64,000 nucleotides of DNA from Saprospiraceae bacterium (GCA_016711125.1 JADJTQ010000001.1:1364001-1428000); one strand, 5' to 3'. Counted from the stretch's first letter, positions 1-8,660 are shown. The notes: generated by a model not told the origin, from the sequence alone. Made by a program: numbers and translations.

Positions 1-1
1 C

Positions 2-1243
2 TTGGATTGGCTTTTTAATGTGACGCTGGTGGTTACAGGGATTGTATTTGTGATCACGCACATTGCTCTCTTTTACTTCGCATACAGGTATCGTCATCGG
101 AAACAGGCCAAGGCTAGTTTCATGCCGCATGACAACAAGCTGGAGATCATTTGGACGGCGATTCCGGCATTTGCCATGTTTGCCCTTGTCATCAATGGGT
201 TGGTTGTTTGGAATAAGGTCATGGCTGATGTCGATCCGGAAGAAGATTACATGGAAAGCGAAGCGATGGGTATGCAATTTGCCTGGGTACTCAGATATCC
301 CGGCGACGATGGAAAGCTCGGAACTCGCAATTTTCGCCTGATCAATAGTGTCAATCCTATGGGGCAAGATTGGAAAGATCTGAAGAATTTAGACGACTTT
401 CAGCCAACAGATTTAGTGCTTCCGAAGGGCAAAAAGGTGCGGGTTCGTATCACCGCACGTGATGTTTTGCATGATTTTTATCTGCCCCAATTCAGAGTAA
501 AAATGGATGCAGTACCTGGTCTGCCTACTTATTTCGTATTTACTCCTTCCAAAACCACCGAAGAGTACAGAGAGGAACTATCTAAATATGCTGAATATCA
601 GGTGCCGTCCGATCCTCTTGACCCAAGTGGACCCAAGAAGTGGGAAACATTTGAGTACGAACTTGCTTGTGCGGAGTTGTGCGGCTCCGGACATTATAGC
701 ATGCGAAAAATAGTGCGGATCTTGGAGCAAGATGAATATGATGCCTGGATCAGAGAACAAAAATCATTTTATCTTTCATCCATTAGAGGTACCAATGAGG
801 ATCCCTATACCAATCAGTTATTTGACTTTGAAATTCAGGCTCGAAAAGCCGAATTTAATAATGCGCTAAACACAGCAATATCGGGCGCAACTCCCGATGA
901 ACGGATATTAAACCTCAAGTATGTTTTCTTCGAAACGGGCTCGGCAAATTTGACACCACTTTCGAAATATGAATTGGACAATCTGGTTGCTGCGATGAAT
1001 GAAAGATCTACAATGACAATAGAAGTAGGAGGGCACACAGATAATACAGGGTCTACTGAAGCTAATTTAACCCTTTCAGAGCAGCGTGCTTCAGTAGTAG
1101 CAAAGTATTTGCTCAATGCTGGAGTTGATAGTGGACGTGTAACTTCAGCCGGATATGGTCAGGACAGGCCCCAGGATTCGAATGATACGGATGCCGGAAG
1201 AGCAAATAATAGAAGGACAGAAATTAAAATCACTAATTCTTAA
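2..1243 (+). CDS. coxB: Cytochrome c oxidase subunit II with C-terminal OmpA-like domain (5' partial)
   Basis: Electron-entry subunit of haem-copper cytochrome c oxidase, inner membrane. The frame is open to the window edge, so the true start probably lies upstream; TTG at 2 is only the first start-like codon. Two membrane helices lie at about residues 5-25 and 47-68, then a cupredoxin domain with a complete CuA site near residue 223 (C-AEL-C-GSG-H-YS-M, i.e. CxxxCxxxHxxM). After residue ~290 a second domain follows that looks like OmpA/MotB peptidoglycan-binding: FFETGSANLT, GGHTDNTGS, then LSEQRASVV and GRANNRRTEI. Such a tail is not part of classical CoxB; anchoring the oxidase to the cell wall is an inference. 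It is followed 14 bases later by coxA, in one operon. Confidence 0.93.
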   Translation: MDWLFNVTLVVTGIVFVITHIALFYFAYRYRHRKQAKASFMPHDNKLEIIWTAIPAFAMFALVINGLVVWNKVMADVDPEEDYMESEAMGMQFAWVLRYPGDDGKLGTRNFRLINSVNPMGQDWKDLKNLDDFQPTDLVLPKGKKVRVRITARDVLHDFYLPQFRVKMDAVPGLPTYFVFTPSKTTEEYREELSKYAEYQVPSDPLDPSGPKKWETFEYELACAELCGSGHYSMRKIVRILEQDEYDAWIREQKSFYLSSIRGTNEDPYTNQLFDFEIQARKAEFNNALNTAISGATPDERILNLKYVFFETGSANLTPLSKYELDNLVAAMNERSTMTIEVGGHTDNTGSTEANLTLSEQRASVVAKYLLNAGVDSGRVTSAGYGQDRPQDSNDTDAGRANNRRTEIKITNS

Positions 1244-1257
1244 TAAATCTAGGCGAG

Positions 1258-3111
1258 ATGGCAAATATTGCAGATACCACCTACACCAAAGAAGATGCTT
1301 TAATCGAGGAGTTGGGTTATGACGATCACTTTCACGAGCATCATCATGGCGATAAGTATCAGGCGAGTTTTATCACGAAATATATTTTTTCGCAAGATCA
1401 CAAAGTGATTGCCAAACAGTTCTTAATTACTGGAATGATTTGGGCAATCATTGGTTCGGCTATGTCCGTCATCTTTCGCTTGCAGCTTGGCTTTCCAGAG
1501 GAGAGCATTGCCTGGCTCAAGCCGATTTTAGGTAAATGGATCGTGCTTGACAGCACCGGAATGGGTAAGTTGGATCCTGAGTTTTACTATGCTCTGGTAA
1601 CCATGCACGGTACGATTATCGTATTTTTTGTATTGACTGCCGGCTTGAGTGGTACATTTAGTAATCTACTTATACCATTACAAGTTGGTGCACGTGACAT
1701 GGCATCTCCATTCTTAAATATGCTTTCCTATTGGTTTTTCTTCTTGGCCGGCCTAATTATGTTCTTTTCACTGTTCTTAAATACAGGCCCTTTTTCCGGA
1801 GGTTGGGTTGCATATCCTCCCCTGAGCGCCTTACCTGAGGCTTCTAATGGATCAAAGGCTGGAATGACATTATGGATTACTTCCCTGGTATTTTTTGTCG
1901 TCTCTGTTCTGCTGGGTGGTATCAACTACATAACTACTGTTTTAAACCTTCGGACCAAAGGAATGACCATGTGGCGTATGCCCCTGACAATCTGGGCTTT
2001 TCTCGTGACCGCCATCCTGGCCTTATTATCATTCCCTGTTCTGGTTTCGGGATTTCTACTCCTGATGTTTGACAGAGGCTTTGGTACCAGTTTTTATCTA
2101 AGTGAGATTTTTATCGGTGGGCAGGCTCTTGATTATGTCGGAGGAAGTCCGATCCTATATCAACACCTTTTCTGGTTTCTAGGCCATCCGGAGGTATATA
2201 TCATTATTCTTCCGGCGATGGGTCTGACTTCAGAAGTCTTATCTGTGCAGTCCAGAAAACCGATATTTGGATATCGCGCCATGGTTTTATCGATTCTGGC
2301 GATTGCCTTTCTTTCATTTATCGTGTGGGCACACCATATGTTTATGTCAGGTGTGAATCCATTTATTTCCAACATCTTTGTAATTTTTACTTTGATCATA
2401 GCGGTGCCGTCGGCAGTGAAAGTATTTAACTGGATAGCTACTCTTTATAAGGGTAATGTTCGCCTGAATACTCCTTCTTTATTCGCCATCGGCTTTGTTT
2501 CCATGTTCATCTCTGGAGGTTTAACTGGTATCTTTCTTGGAAGCTCTGCTATTGATATCCAACTGCATGACACGTATTTTGTAGTAGCACACTTTCATAT
2601 TGTAATGGGTGTTGCCGCTTTTATGGGCATGTTTGCTGGTGTCTATCATTGGTTTCCCAAGATGTACGGTCGATTCATGAATGAGACTCTGGGAAAAATT
2701 CACTTCTGGGGTACTTTGATTGGAGCATACATTATATTTTGGCCAATGCACTATTTGGGAATGATCGGTTTTCCGAGAAGATATTACAGCTTCGATACCT
2801 TTGATGCATTTCGGGATTTTGATGGATTAAATAAATTTATCACTATCGGAGCGATCGTGGTTTTTGGAGTGCAGCTTCTTTTTGTGGTCAACTTTTTCTA
2901 TAGCATCTGGAAGGGTAGGAAGCAAACAACTCGCAATCCATGGGGTGCCAGTACGTTGGAGTGGACTACACCAATCAATCCGGGTCATGGTAATTGGCCT
3001 GGGAAAATTCCATCTGTACATCGGTGGCCATATGATTATGGAAAAGATGGAATAGAGTTTACTCAACAAATAACCCCTTTAGCTGAGGGTGAAGAACCAG
3101 GTGAGCATTAA
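1258..3111 (+). CDS. coxA: Cytochrome c oxidase subunit I
   Basis: Catalytic subunit (617 aa) of the aa3-type oxidase, reducing O2 to water with proton pumping. Family landmarks are visible: the low-spin haem histidine region (ALVTMHGTIIVFF), the CuB/Tyr cross-link loop (FWFLGHPEVYIIILP, about residue 310), the AHHMF CuB histidine pair, and the HDTYFVVAHFHIVMG haem ligands near residue 440. Length and about 12 hydrophobic segments fit the family; a hydrophilic His-rich N-terminus (DDHFHEHHHGDKY) precedes them. ATG start at 1258 is 14 bases after coxB. Haem a comes from the ctaB-encoded pathway immediately downstream. Confidence 0.97.
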   Translation: MANIADTTYTKEDALIEELGYDDHFHEHHHGDKYQASFITKYIFSQDHKVIAKQFLITGMIWAIIGSAMSVIFRLQLGFPEESIAWLKPILGKWIVLDSTGMGKLDPEFYYALVTMHGTIIVFFVLTAGLSGTFSNLLIPLQVGARDMASPFLNMLSYWFFFLAGLIMFFSLFLNTGPFSGGWVAYPPLSALPEASNGSKAGMTLWITSLVFFVVSVLLGGINYITTVLNLRTKGMTMWRMPLTIWAFLVTAILALLSFPVLVSGFLLLMFDRGFGTSFYLSEIFIGGQALDYVGGSPILYQHLFWFLGHPEVYIIILPAMGLTSEVLSVQSRKPIFGYRAMVLSILAIAFLSFIVWAHHMFMSGVNPFISNIFVIFTLIIAVPSAVKVFNWIATLYKGNVRLNTPSLFAIGFVSMFISGGLTGIFLGSSAIDIQLHDTYFVVAHFHIVMGVAAFMGMFAGVYHWFPKMYGRFMNETLGKIHFWGTLIGAYIIFWPMHYLGMIGFPRRYYSFDTFDAFRDFDGLNKFITIGAIVVFGVQLLFVVNFFYSIWKGRKQTTRNPWGASTLEWTTPINPGHGNWPGKIPSVHRWPYDYGKDGIEFTQQITPLAEGEEPGEH

Positions 3112-3151
3112 AGACTGTTTTGAATAATATTATTTAATTGGAATTTGAATC

Positions 3152-4060
3152 GTGTTGAAAAGTAAGGAAAGAGAAATTGCATGGGAAAGTACGCAGCTCG
3201 TCGATTATTCGAAGTGGGTTGATTTCAAGATGTTAGTCAAAATGCGACTGACCCTGCTTGTCGTCTTTAGTGCACTTCTTGCTTATATGATTGTGGCAGT
3301 CGATGATTTTTCGATTGTGGCATTTTTAATACTCGGTTTGGGAGGTTTTAGCATCACCGGTGCTGCCAATGCGTTGAATCAGGCTCTTGAAAAAGACTAC
3401 GACCGATTGATGACACGCACCGCAAATCGTCCCGTAGCTGCAGGTAGAATGTCAATGGGAGAAGCGGTGATTCTGGGAGGATTATTATTTGTTCTCGGCA
3501 TCGTGTTATTGGCCTATTTTAATCCCTTGGCTGCCGTACTTGGTGCTTGTGCTGTTGTAAGTTATGCTTTTTTATACACACCACTCAAGCGAATGACGAC
3601 TTTGTCAGTTTTTGTTGGTGCAATTCCGGGAGCACTACCTACAATGATTGCAGTAGTAGCCCATGAAGGTCAAGTAACCTCCATGGCAATAATTCTATTT
3701 GGCATTCAGTTTTTTTGGCAATTTGCTCATTTTTGGTCGATCGGATTTTTGGGGTATGATGATTATAAAAAAGCCGGATTTAGACTTGTGCCTGAGTTAA
3801 ATGGTCAGGTTCATCCTAATCTTGGTCTGCAATCAATGATATTTAGTTTGCTTTTATTGCCTATTTCATTGGCGCCCTATTTTCTAGGTATTATCGCTTT
3901 ATGGCCTTGTATCATTGTTGCTCTTTTGGGAGGTGCCTATGCCTATTTTGGTTGGAAATTGCAAGAGGAAAAGAATCAGCAGGCAGCGAGAAAACTAATG
4001 TTTTCTTCTTTTTTGTATTTGCCGGTGGTACTGATCATTTATTATATAGCTAGTTTGTAA
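3152..4060 (+). CDS. ctaB: Protohaem IX farnesyltransferase (haem O synthase)
   Basis: UbiA-superfamily membrane prenyltransferase (302 aa) that adds farnesyl to haem b, giving haem O for the oxidase. The Asp-rich active-site motif is in ALEKDYDRLMTRTANRP (about residues 88-104), and a second motif lies around GYDDYKKAGFRLVP. About eight to nine hydrophobic helices follow a short cytosolic N-terminus. The start is GTG at 3152 (TTG at 3155 is an alternative). Its TAA overlaps the ATG of the next gene by one base, so the genes are translationally coupled. Confidence 0.95.
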   Translation: MLKSKEREIAWESTQLVDYSKWVDFKMLVKMRLTLLVVFSALLAYMIVAVDDFSIVAFLILGLGGFSITGAANALNQALEKDYDRLMTRTANRPVAAGRMSMGEAVILGGLLFVLGIVLLAYFNPLAAVLGACAVVSYAFLYTPLKRMTTLSVFVGAIPGALPTMIAVVAHEGQVTSMAIILFGIQFFWQFAHFWSIGFLGYDDYKKAGFRLVPELNGQVHPNLGLQSMIFSLLLLPISLAPYFLGIIALWPCIIVALLGGAYAYFGWKLQEEKNQQAARKLMFSSFLYLPVVLIIYYIASL

Positions 4061-4641
4061 TGGAGATTTCGATAAAACAAGTGGAACAGCAACAAGGCAC
4101 TTTAAATCCTTTGAAGTTTGCTCTGTGGATTAGCTTGGCTAGTATTTCCATGTTATTTGCCGGCTTTATCAGCGCCTATATGGTACGACAAGCCGCTGGT
4201 AATTGGTTTGAGTTTGTCTTGCCCTGGTATTTTACCGCCAGTACAATGATGATTATTATCAGTAGTGTCTTAGCACATCTTGCGGTCGAGCAGTTTAAAA
4301 AGGGCAAAGAAAGATTGTATAAATTTTATCTCTTGATGACCTTTGTCCTGGGGCTTTCATTTGTTGTGTTGCAATATGAGGGTTGGCAGGCTATGCTTGC
4401 ATCGGGCATTGATCTCAAAGCCAACCCTTCAGGGGCATTTGTATATGTGATCAGTGGTGTACACGTGGCTCATGTATTGGCAGGATTAGCCGGCTGGGTG
4501 GTCGCCATGGTACATGGTTTTGGACTTAAATTCAAGCCCACTCAAAAGCGAATAAACCGGTTGCAACTTACCGCACAATATTGGCACTACGTAGATATAC
4601 TATGGGTGGTGCTCTTTTTATTTTTAACGTATTACAGATAA
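4060..4641 (+). CDS. Cytochrome c oxidase subunit III family protein (short paralogue)
   Basis: A 193-residue protein of the CoxC/CyoC family with five clear membrane helices and the family features FAGFISAYMVRQA, VHVAHVLAGLAGW and AQYWHYVDILWVVLF. It overlaps the ctaB stop by one base and is followed 12 bases later by a second, longer subunit III gene. Two subunit III-like genes in tandem occur in other Bacteroidota cox operons; whether both chains are built into one oxidase cannot be told from sequence. Confidence 0.9.
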   Translation: MEISIKQVEQQQGTLNPLKFALWISLASISMLFAGFISAYMVRQAAGNWFEFVLPWYFTASTMMIIISSVLAHLAVEQFKKGKERLYKFYLLMTFVLGLSFVVLQYEGWQAMLASGIDLKANPSGAFVYVISGVHVAHVLAGLAGWVVAMVHGFGLKFKPTQKRINRLQLTAQYWHYVDILWVVLFLFLTYYR

Positions 4642-4653
4642 GAAAGTAATCTT

Positions 4654-5520
4654 ATGTCAGCAGAAACAGTGCATTCTCATGTATCGGAAGAAGAGGAAGG
4701 TAAGCTTTGGACGGGAGGCAAATCGCCTTTTAAAGCAAGCTATGGCAAGCTGATGATGTGGTATTTTTTATTGTCAGATGCCTTTACATTTGCCGGATTT
4801 CTAATTGCATATGGCACACTTCGATTTAGCAATGAAACATGGCCGGTACCCGATTTTGTTTTTAGCAGCTTTCCTTTTTTAAAAGGAACCCAACCACTAC
4901 TTTTTGTGAGTTTGATGACTTTTATCTTGCTTGCCTCATCTTTTACGATGATCCGGGCTGTACAGGAAGGCAAGCAGGAAAATAAGAAGGGAGTGGTCAA
5001 GTGGATGATCCTTACAATCATTGGAGGCTTGATGTTCTTGGGTTGTCAGGCATGGGAGTGGACAAAACTAATCAAGGATGAACACATGACCGTGACACAG
5101 GATCCGTTTGGAACCCATCTGGCGGGTGGTGTTTACCTCGATGATGCGCATGGCCACCCATATGCAGCAGGTGCCGAAGCAGAAACCTTTAGGAAAGACC
5201 ATAGTTATTTAATTCACAAAGTTGATGGTGAGTTTATCCAGCGTAGATTTAAATATACATCAGGGCCCGCTGAAGGTGAAGTGAGTCAGCAGTCGTTTGG
5301 TCCAAAAGCTTTTGGGGCATTATTTTTCCTTATTACCGGGTTTCATGGATTTCACGTTTTTTCAGGAGTGCTTTTTCTACTTATTATTGCTGTTAATGTA
5401 TCTAGTGGTTTATATGAGAGACGGAGAAACGGATATGAGATGGTTGAAAAAATTGGTCTCTATTGGCACTTTGTAGACCTTGTTTGGATATTTGTGTTTC
5501 TGGTGTTTTATCTATTATAA
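4654..5520 (+). CDS. coxC: Cytochrome c oxidase subunit III (long paralogue)
   Basis: A 288-residue CoxC family protein. It shares the C-terminal GFHGFHVFSGVLF and YWHFVDLVWIFVFL segments with its upstream neighbour. It differs by a hydrophilic insertion of roughly 90 residues (about 145-215, rich in His, Asp and Gly) between helices, probably a periplasmic loop. ATG at 4654 lies 12 bases after the previous stop. It belongs to the cox operon and the product is an integral membrane subunit around CoxA. Confidence 0.93.
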   Translation: MSAETVHSHVSEEEEGKLWTGGKSPFKASYGKLMMWYFLLSDAFTFAGFLIAYGTLRFSNETWPVPDFVFSSFPFLKGTQPLLFVSLMTFILLASSFTMIRAVQEGKQENKKGVVKWMILTIIGGLMFLGCQAWEWTKLIKDEHMTVTQDPFGTHLAGGVYLDDAHGHPYAAGAEAETFRKDHSYLIHKVDGEFIQRRFKYTSGPAEGEVSQQSFGPKAFGALFFLITGFHGFHVFSGVLFLLIIAVNVSSGLYERRRNGYEMVEKIGLYWHFVDLVWIFVFLVFYLL

Positions 5521-5540
5521 TTAAAAAGGAATATTAAGCT

Positions 5541-5987
5541 ATGTCAGCACATACATACGAAGAGTCTAAGGGAATTGCCTTAAAAACGATCAAAATCCTC
5601 GGTATCGTTACGGTAGTCGAGGTTTTGATAGCCTTAGGTGGAAAAGGTTATTTAATTCCGGGTTGGGAGCCCTATGAATCGAGAATTGGAGGTCTACCAA
5701 TTGGAGCTGCTATTATGTACTTCGCCATGATTTGCTTGAGCATCTATAAGGCAATTCTAGTTATTTTTGAATTTATGCATATGAAGTATGAGGTCAAAGG
5801 GCTCATGCGAAGTGTACTGCTTCCAACCGCCCTGTTGATTTGGGCGATCATTGCCTTCTTTATGGAAGGAAACTATTGGAAAACCAGTAGAGCTGACGTA
5901 AACAAAAGAGATATGGAACAAGTGGATACCAAATTGAAACCGCTTGGAGATGTGAAACCGGCCGCTCCCGTTGGTGATCATCATTAG
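5541..5987 (+). CDS. Cytochrome c oxidase subunit IV (prokaryotic type)
   Basis: A 148-residue small membrane protein with three hydrophobic segments (about residues 20-40, 55-75 and 88-106), matching the prokaryotic cytochrome oxidase subunit IV family. The segment FEFMHMKYEVKGL after helix 2 is typical. The C-terminus is hydrophilic and ends PVGDHH. It sits 20 bases after coxC with a purine-rich stretch (AAAAAGGAAT) ahead of the ATG. Its likely role is stability or assembly of the oxidase. Confidence 0.88.
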   Translation: MSAHTYEESKGIALKTIKILGIVTVVEVLIALGGKGYLIPGWEPYESRIGGLPIGAAIMYFAMICLSIYKAILVIFEFMHMKYEVKGLMRSVLLPTALLIWAIIAFFMEGNYWKTSRADVNKRDMEQVDTKLKPLGDVKPAAPVGDHH

Positions 5988-6047
5988 TCCTTTTTGAACA
6001 ATTCATATCCGAAATCGGTTTGAATTTCATGTTTTGACCGCTTTTGT

Positions 6048-6557
6048 ATGCCTAAGAAAATTATTCAAACCGTAGTTTTACTCCTTTTATTGGTGGTTTT
6101 TCCTCTGCTAAGCTGGTTATTTTTAAAAGATGGTTTACAATACCGGCTAGATGCCAAAGAGCGGCTGTCAATAAAATCACAATTGCCAAAATCTGAACGA
6201 GGATGTCTTCAAGGAAAAATCCAGGTAATCTTTCAGGATAAACCTGGCAAGTGGATCAATAGATTACAACCTATTGCACAACTTTTTACCGATAGGCATG
6301 AGATTTTGACTTTTCGGGCATTGGATAGTCTTGAAACTGGTCAGGTGGTAGACAGCCTTCAGAAAGCATGGATTCAGTCCAATTTAGACGGGCTCTACGA
6401 TAATGCAGTTTTCCTACTGGATACTACATGTGCCATTAAAATGGCTTATAAGGCAGATAGCGATGACGATATGGCCGCACTGGCAGAAGATATTGCATTT
6501 CTGTTACCAATTCAAAAAGAAAAAGATTTTTTCATAAAGCGTGAGCGCGAAAAATAG
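6048..6557 (+). CDS. Sco-like thioredoxin-fold membrane protein lacking the CxxxC motif
   Basis: A 169-residue protein with one N-terminal membrane helix (residues 5-26) and a periplasmic domain. It lies between oxidase subunit IV and DUF420, the place where Bacteroidota cox operons usually carry the copper chaperone Sco1/SenC. The C-terminal part (VFLLDTTCAIKMAYKAD, then LAEDIAFLLP) resembles the last strand and helix of Sco-type thioredoxin folds. The copper-binding CxxxC and the distal His are absent; only two isolated cysteines remain (RGC near residue 53 and TTC near 128). The Sco assignment is an inference from position and weak pattern similarity. Confidence 0.6.
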   Translation: MPKKIIQTVVLLLLLVVFPLLSWLFLKDGLQYRLDAKERLSIKSQLPKSERGCLQGKIQVIFQDKPGKWINRLQPIAQLFTDRHEILTFRALDSLETGQVVDSLQKAWIQSNLDGLYDNAVFLLDTTCAIKMAYKADSDDDMAALAEDIAFLLPIQKEKDFFIKREREK

Positions 6558-6560
6558 TGG

Positions 6561-7100
6561 TTGGTGATTCCTCAGAATATTCAACGTGAGAAGAAGCTAA
6601 ATAAAATTGCCTGGATATTTTCGGCAGTGCTTTTTCTACTCATCCTTATGATGCGACGCGTTCACATTGATCTATCGATTGATTTATCATTTCTGCCTGC
6701 TTTGTATTCAGGCATTAATTTTATTACATTCTGTCTCCTTATTTTTGCTTTTTATCAGATCAGGTATGCTAACAATATGACCAGACATCGAAAATTCATG
6801 ACAATCTCTGTTATTTTGTCTGGGATTTTTCTGGTGCTTTATGTTTTGTATCATATCACAAGCGAAGAGACCTCCTTTTGCCGCGAAGGTGTGATCCGTT
6901 ATGTATATTTTTTTCTTCTGATTAGTCATATCGTCCTGGCGGCCATTATTTTGCCTTTTATTTTATTCACCTATATCCGGGCATTTACCAAGCAATTTGA
7001 CCGGCATAAAAGATTAGCCAGATGGGTTTTGCCACTTTGGCTCTATGTAAGCCATTACTGGTCCGGTTATTTATCTTTTTTGCTGCCTTGCTATGCCTAG
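6561..7100 (+). CDS. DUF420 membrane protein (CtaM/YozB-like), C-terminus scrambled by two compensating indels
   Basis: A 179-residue DUF420 family protein, linked to cytochrome oxidase assembly in Gram-positives (CtaM). Family landmarks: LPALYSGINF, MTRHRKFM, LYVLYHIT, and FDRHKRLARWVLPLWLYVS. About five helices. The start is TTG 6561 or GTG 6564. The last residues as written (after WLYVS) do not fit. Removing one C from 7050-7053 and adding one T to the T6 run at 7076-7081 gives SITGPVIYLFLLPCYA, the expected final helix. Two compensating homopolymer errors are therefore likely; the ORF stays open and hides them. Confidence 0.85.
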   Translation: MVIPQNIQREKKLNKIAWIFSAVLFLLILMMRRVHIDLSIDLSFLPALYSGINFITFCLLIFAFYQIRYANNMTRHRKFMTISVILSGIFLVLYVLYHITSEETSFCREGVIRYVYFFLLISHIVLAAIILPFILFTYIRAFTKQFDRHKRLARWVLPLWLYVSHYWSGYLSFLLPCYA

Positions 7101-7167
7101 AATGTTACCGTGTTTGTCGGTTTTGTACCCTTGCAGGTAATGCGATGCACAGAATAGATGCTGTGTC

Positions 7168-7425
7168 TTATTGCCTGACTTTTCGACTATTCCTCCACCA
7201 GAAATAACCTATGGTACCTGCAAATAAATAGGGTAGTGAGAGCATGAACAGAATTCCAATATTCAGGCCTTTTCCCCCAGAACCACCGGCTGCCATATTT
7301 GACTCCGCGGTCATCTTGCACATTGGGCACTGAGCCAGGACATCTGGTTGAAAACTGATCAATAAAATCAGAATTATGACCAATGTTACCGCACCGGAAA
7401 ATTTCAGATTTTTATTCAATTCCAT
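7168..7425 (-). CDS. Small membrane protein with CPMCKM motif
   Basis: An 85-residue protein on the strand opposite to the cox operon and convergent with DUF420. It has an N-terminal signal-like helix (residues 10-30, ending VLAQ), a CPMCKM motif immediately after it, a Gly/Ser-rich linker (AAGGSGGKG) and a second membrane helix (about residues 55-75), with a basic C-terminus. Proteins of this plan recur beside oxidase genes in Bacteroidota as far as I recall, but no function is known to me. The CxxC could bind a metal or form a disulfide on the periplasmic face. Confidence 0.72.
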   Translation of the reverse strand: MELNKNLKFSGAVTLVIILILLISFQPDVLAQCPMCKMTAESNMAAGGSGGKGLNIGILFMLSLPYLFAGTIGYFWWRNSRKVRQ

Positions 7426-7477
7426 GCTGCAAAGTTACGAATTTTGCCACAGATAGTAAAGACCAATAGTATTTGCT

Positions 7478-7684
7478 TCAATTTATTACCTTTTGATTTT
7501 TTACAAAATAACACTTATCCATCGCTGGCGGATCGTCAGGGTCATAGCCATGCACACGTAAAGACAGCCTATAAGCTGCAACTAAGCGTTCGGTCGATGT
7601 TTTTGATCGCCAATATTTGACACTTCGATCCGCTTCTTCAAAGCTCATGTGCGAAAATGCTGATCGGTCCAGTTTATCGTCCAT
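7478..7684 (-). CDS. Small protein paired with the nucleotidyltransferase upstream
   Basis: A 68-residue soluble protein with the pattern SFEEADRSVKYWRSKTSTERLVAAYRL. Such short proteins accompany nucleotidyltransferases of the neighbouring type in many Bacteroidota. It starts 5 bases after the stop of the nucleotidyltransferase gene on the same strand, so the two are surely co-transcribed. Function is unknown; a two-component toxin-antitoxin-like role is possible but untested. Confidence 0.72.
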   Translation of the reverse strand: MDDKLDRSAFSHMSFEEADRSVKYWRSKTSTERLVAAYRLSLRVHGYDPDDPPAMDKCYFVKNQKVIN

Positions 7685-7689
7685 AGTGC

Positions 7690-8160
7690 TTATTCCTCTT
7701 CTAACTTTTCAATATCAAGAAGGTCTTTGGTTCTGCCTGAAGCCAATTTGGATTTTAGGAGTGTATCATAGTTTACTAACCTTACTGGTATGTGATCAGT
7801 TTCAATGACCAGAGATTTTTCATAAGCAGATTGAAAGTTGACACCTTTTAGATGAGTCATAATATCGATCGAAACTGGTGGCCTACGAAATCTGAATACG
7901 TCAGTCGTTTGCGGATCGAAAAAATCACTTGATTTAATTGCTTTTGTTGGAAGGCCAAATTCGTTAAAAGCCTGCTTTAACCTAAGGAAGTTTTCCTCTG
8001 TTACGTTCACCCAAATATCCAAATCTCCCGTGGATCGATGATAACCGTGCAGAATGACGGCATATCCTCCGACAATCAGGTATTCAACCCGATTTCTATT
8101 GAAAGAAATAAGAAGATCGCGAAAATCCCGGTTAAAGAGATTGTCCATGACTATGTTCAA
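7690..8160 (-). CDS. Nucleotidyltransferase-fold protein (AbiEii/DUF6036-like)
   Basis: A 156-residue protein with a minimal nucleotidyltransferase signature near residue 31: GGYAVILHGY followed by STGDLDIWV, where GG and DLD are the conserved catalytic elements, and a third acidic position in VSIDIMTHL. Its length suits a single-domain member of the AbiEii/MNT-like group. It is first in a two-gene unit with the 68-residue protein. Some relatives act as toxins that modify RNA; others are of unknown role, so only the fold is claimed here. Confidence 0.8.
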   Translation of the reverse strand: MNIVMDNLFNRDFRDLLISFNRNRVEYLIVGGYAVILHGYHRSTGDLDIWVNVTEENFLRLKQAFNEFGLPTKAIKSSDFFDPQTTDVFRFRRPPVSIDIMTHLKGVNFQSAYEKSLVIETDHIPVRLVNYDTLLKSKLASGRTKDLLDIEKLEEE

Positions 8161-8179
8161 TACATCTCATTGCTCTCGA

Positions 8180-8632
8180 TCAATATTCGATGATATAACG
8201 GATTCCAACGCCAACACTCCTTGTAAATAACTTAGACGGAGCTCCGGAAAGTCGAAATCTTGGTGTCCAGTCCAGCGTGATATCAATGGGTATGCTCTCA
8301 AAACTATATTCTGCTCCTACTGCACCCATGGCACCAAAAGCGGTAAAAGCCTGGGAGAATGTCAAATAAGGTCCCAGACCCCAATACCATTGCAACCGCC
8401 CAAGATTGGCATCACTGTGCTTCTGAAATAGGATACTGACACCAAAGTAATCATAATCAAAGGAGCCCAAAATACCTTCAAATGCAACTTCGCGACCCAG
8501 AAAGTGCTTATACGATACGGTAGCACCAGTGCCCCCTCTAAGACCGGCTGCGGTGCGGTACATCTGTCCATAAGATGGCAATGTTAGCATCATAGTAACT
8601 AAAGTCACTGAAATAATCAATGCTCGATTCAT
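8180..8632 (-). CDS. Small secreted outer-membrane beta-barrel protein
   Basis: About 150 residues when read from the ATG at 8632, which gives a clean Sec signal peptide (hydrophobic stretch ending LPSYGQ). The frame extends 29 residues further upstream, but that part overlaps the neighbour's coding end and is not signal-like. The mature part alternates hydrophobic and polar residues as in beta-strands (LQWYWGLGPYL, IPIDITLDWTP) and ends in an aromatic residue (RYIIEY), as outer-membrane barrels do. It is a paralogue of the next gene upstream (8661-9134). Function unknown. Confidence 0.7.
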   Translation of the reverse strand: MNRALIISVTLVTMMLTLPSYGQMYRTAAGLRGGTGATVSYKHFLGREVAFEGILGSFDYDYFGVSILFQKHSDANLGRLQWYWGLGPYLTFSQAFTAFGAMGAVGAEYSFESIPIDITLDWTPRFRLSGAPSKLFTRSVGVGIRYIIEY

Positions 8633-8660
8633 AGCGATGGTTTTACGTAAATTCGATTCT

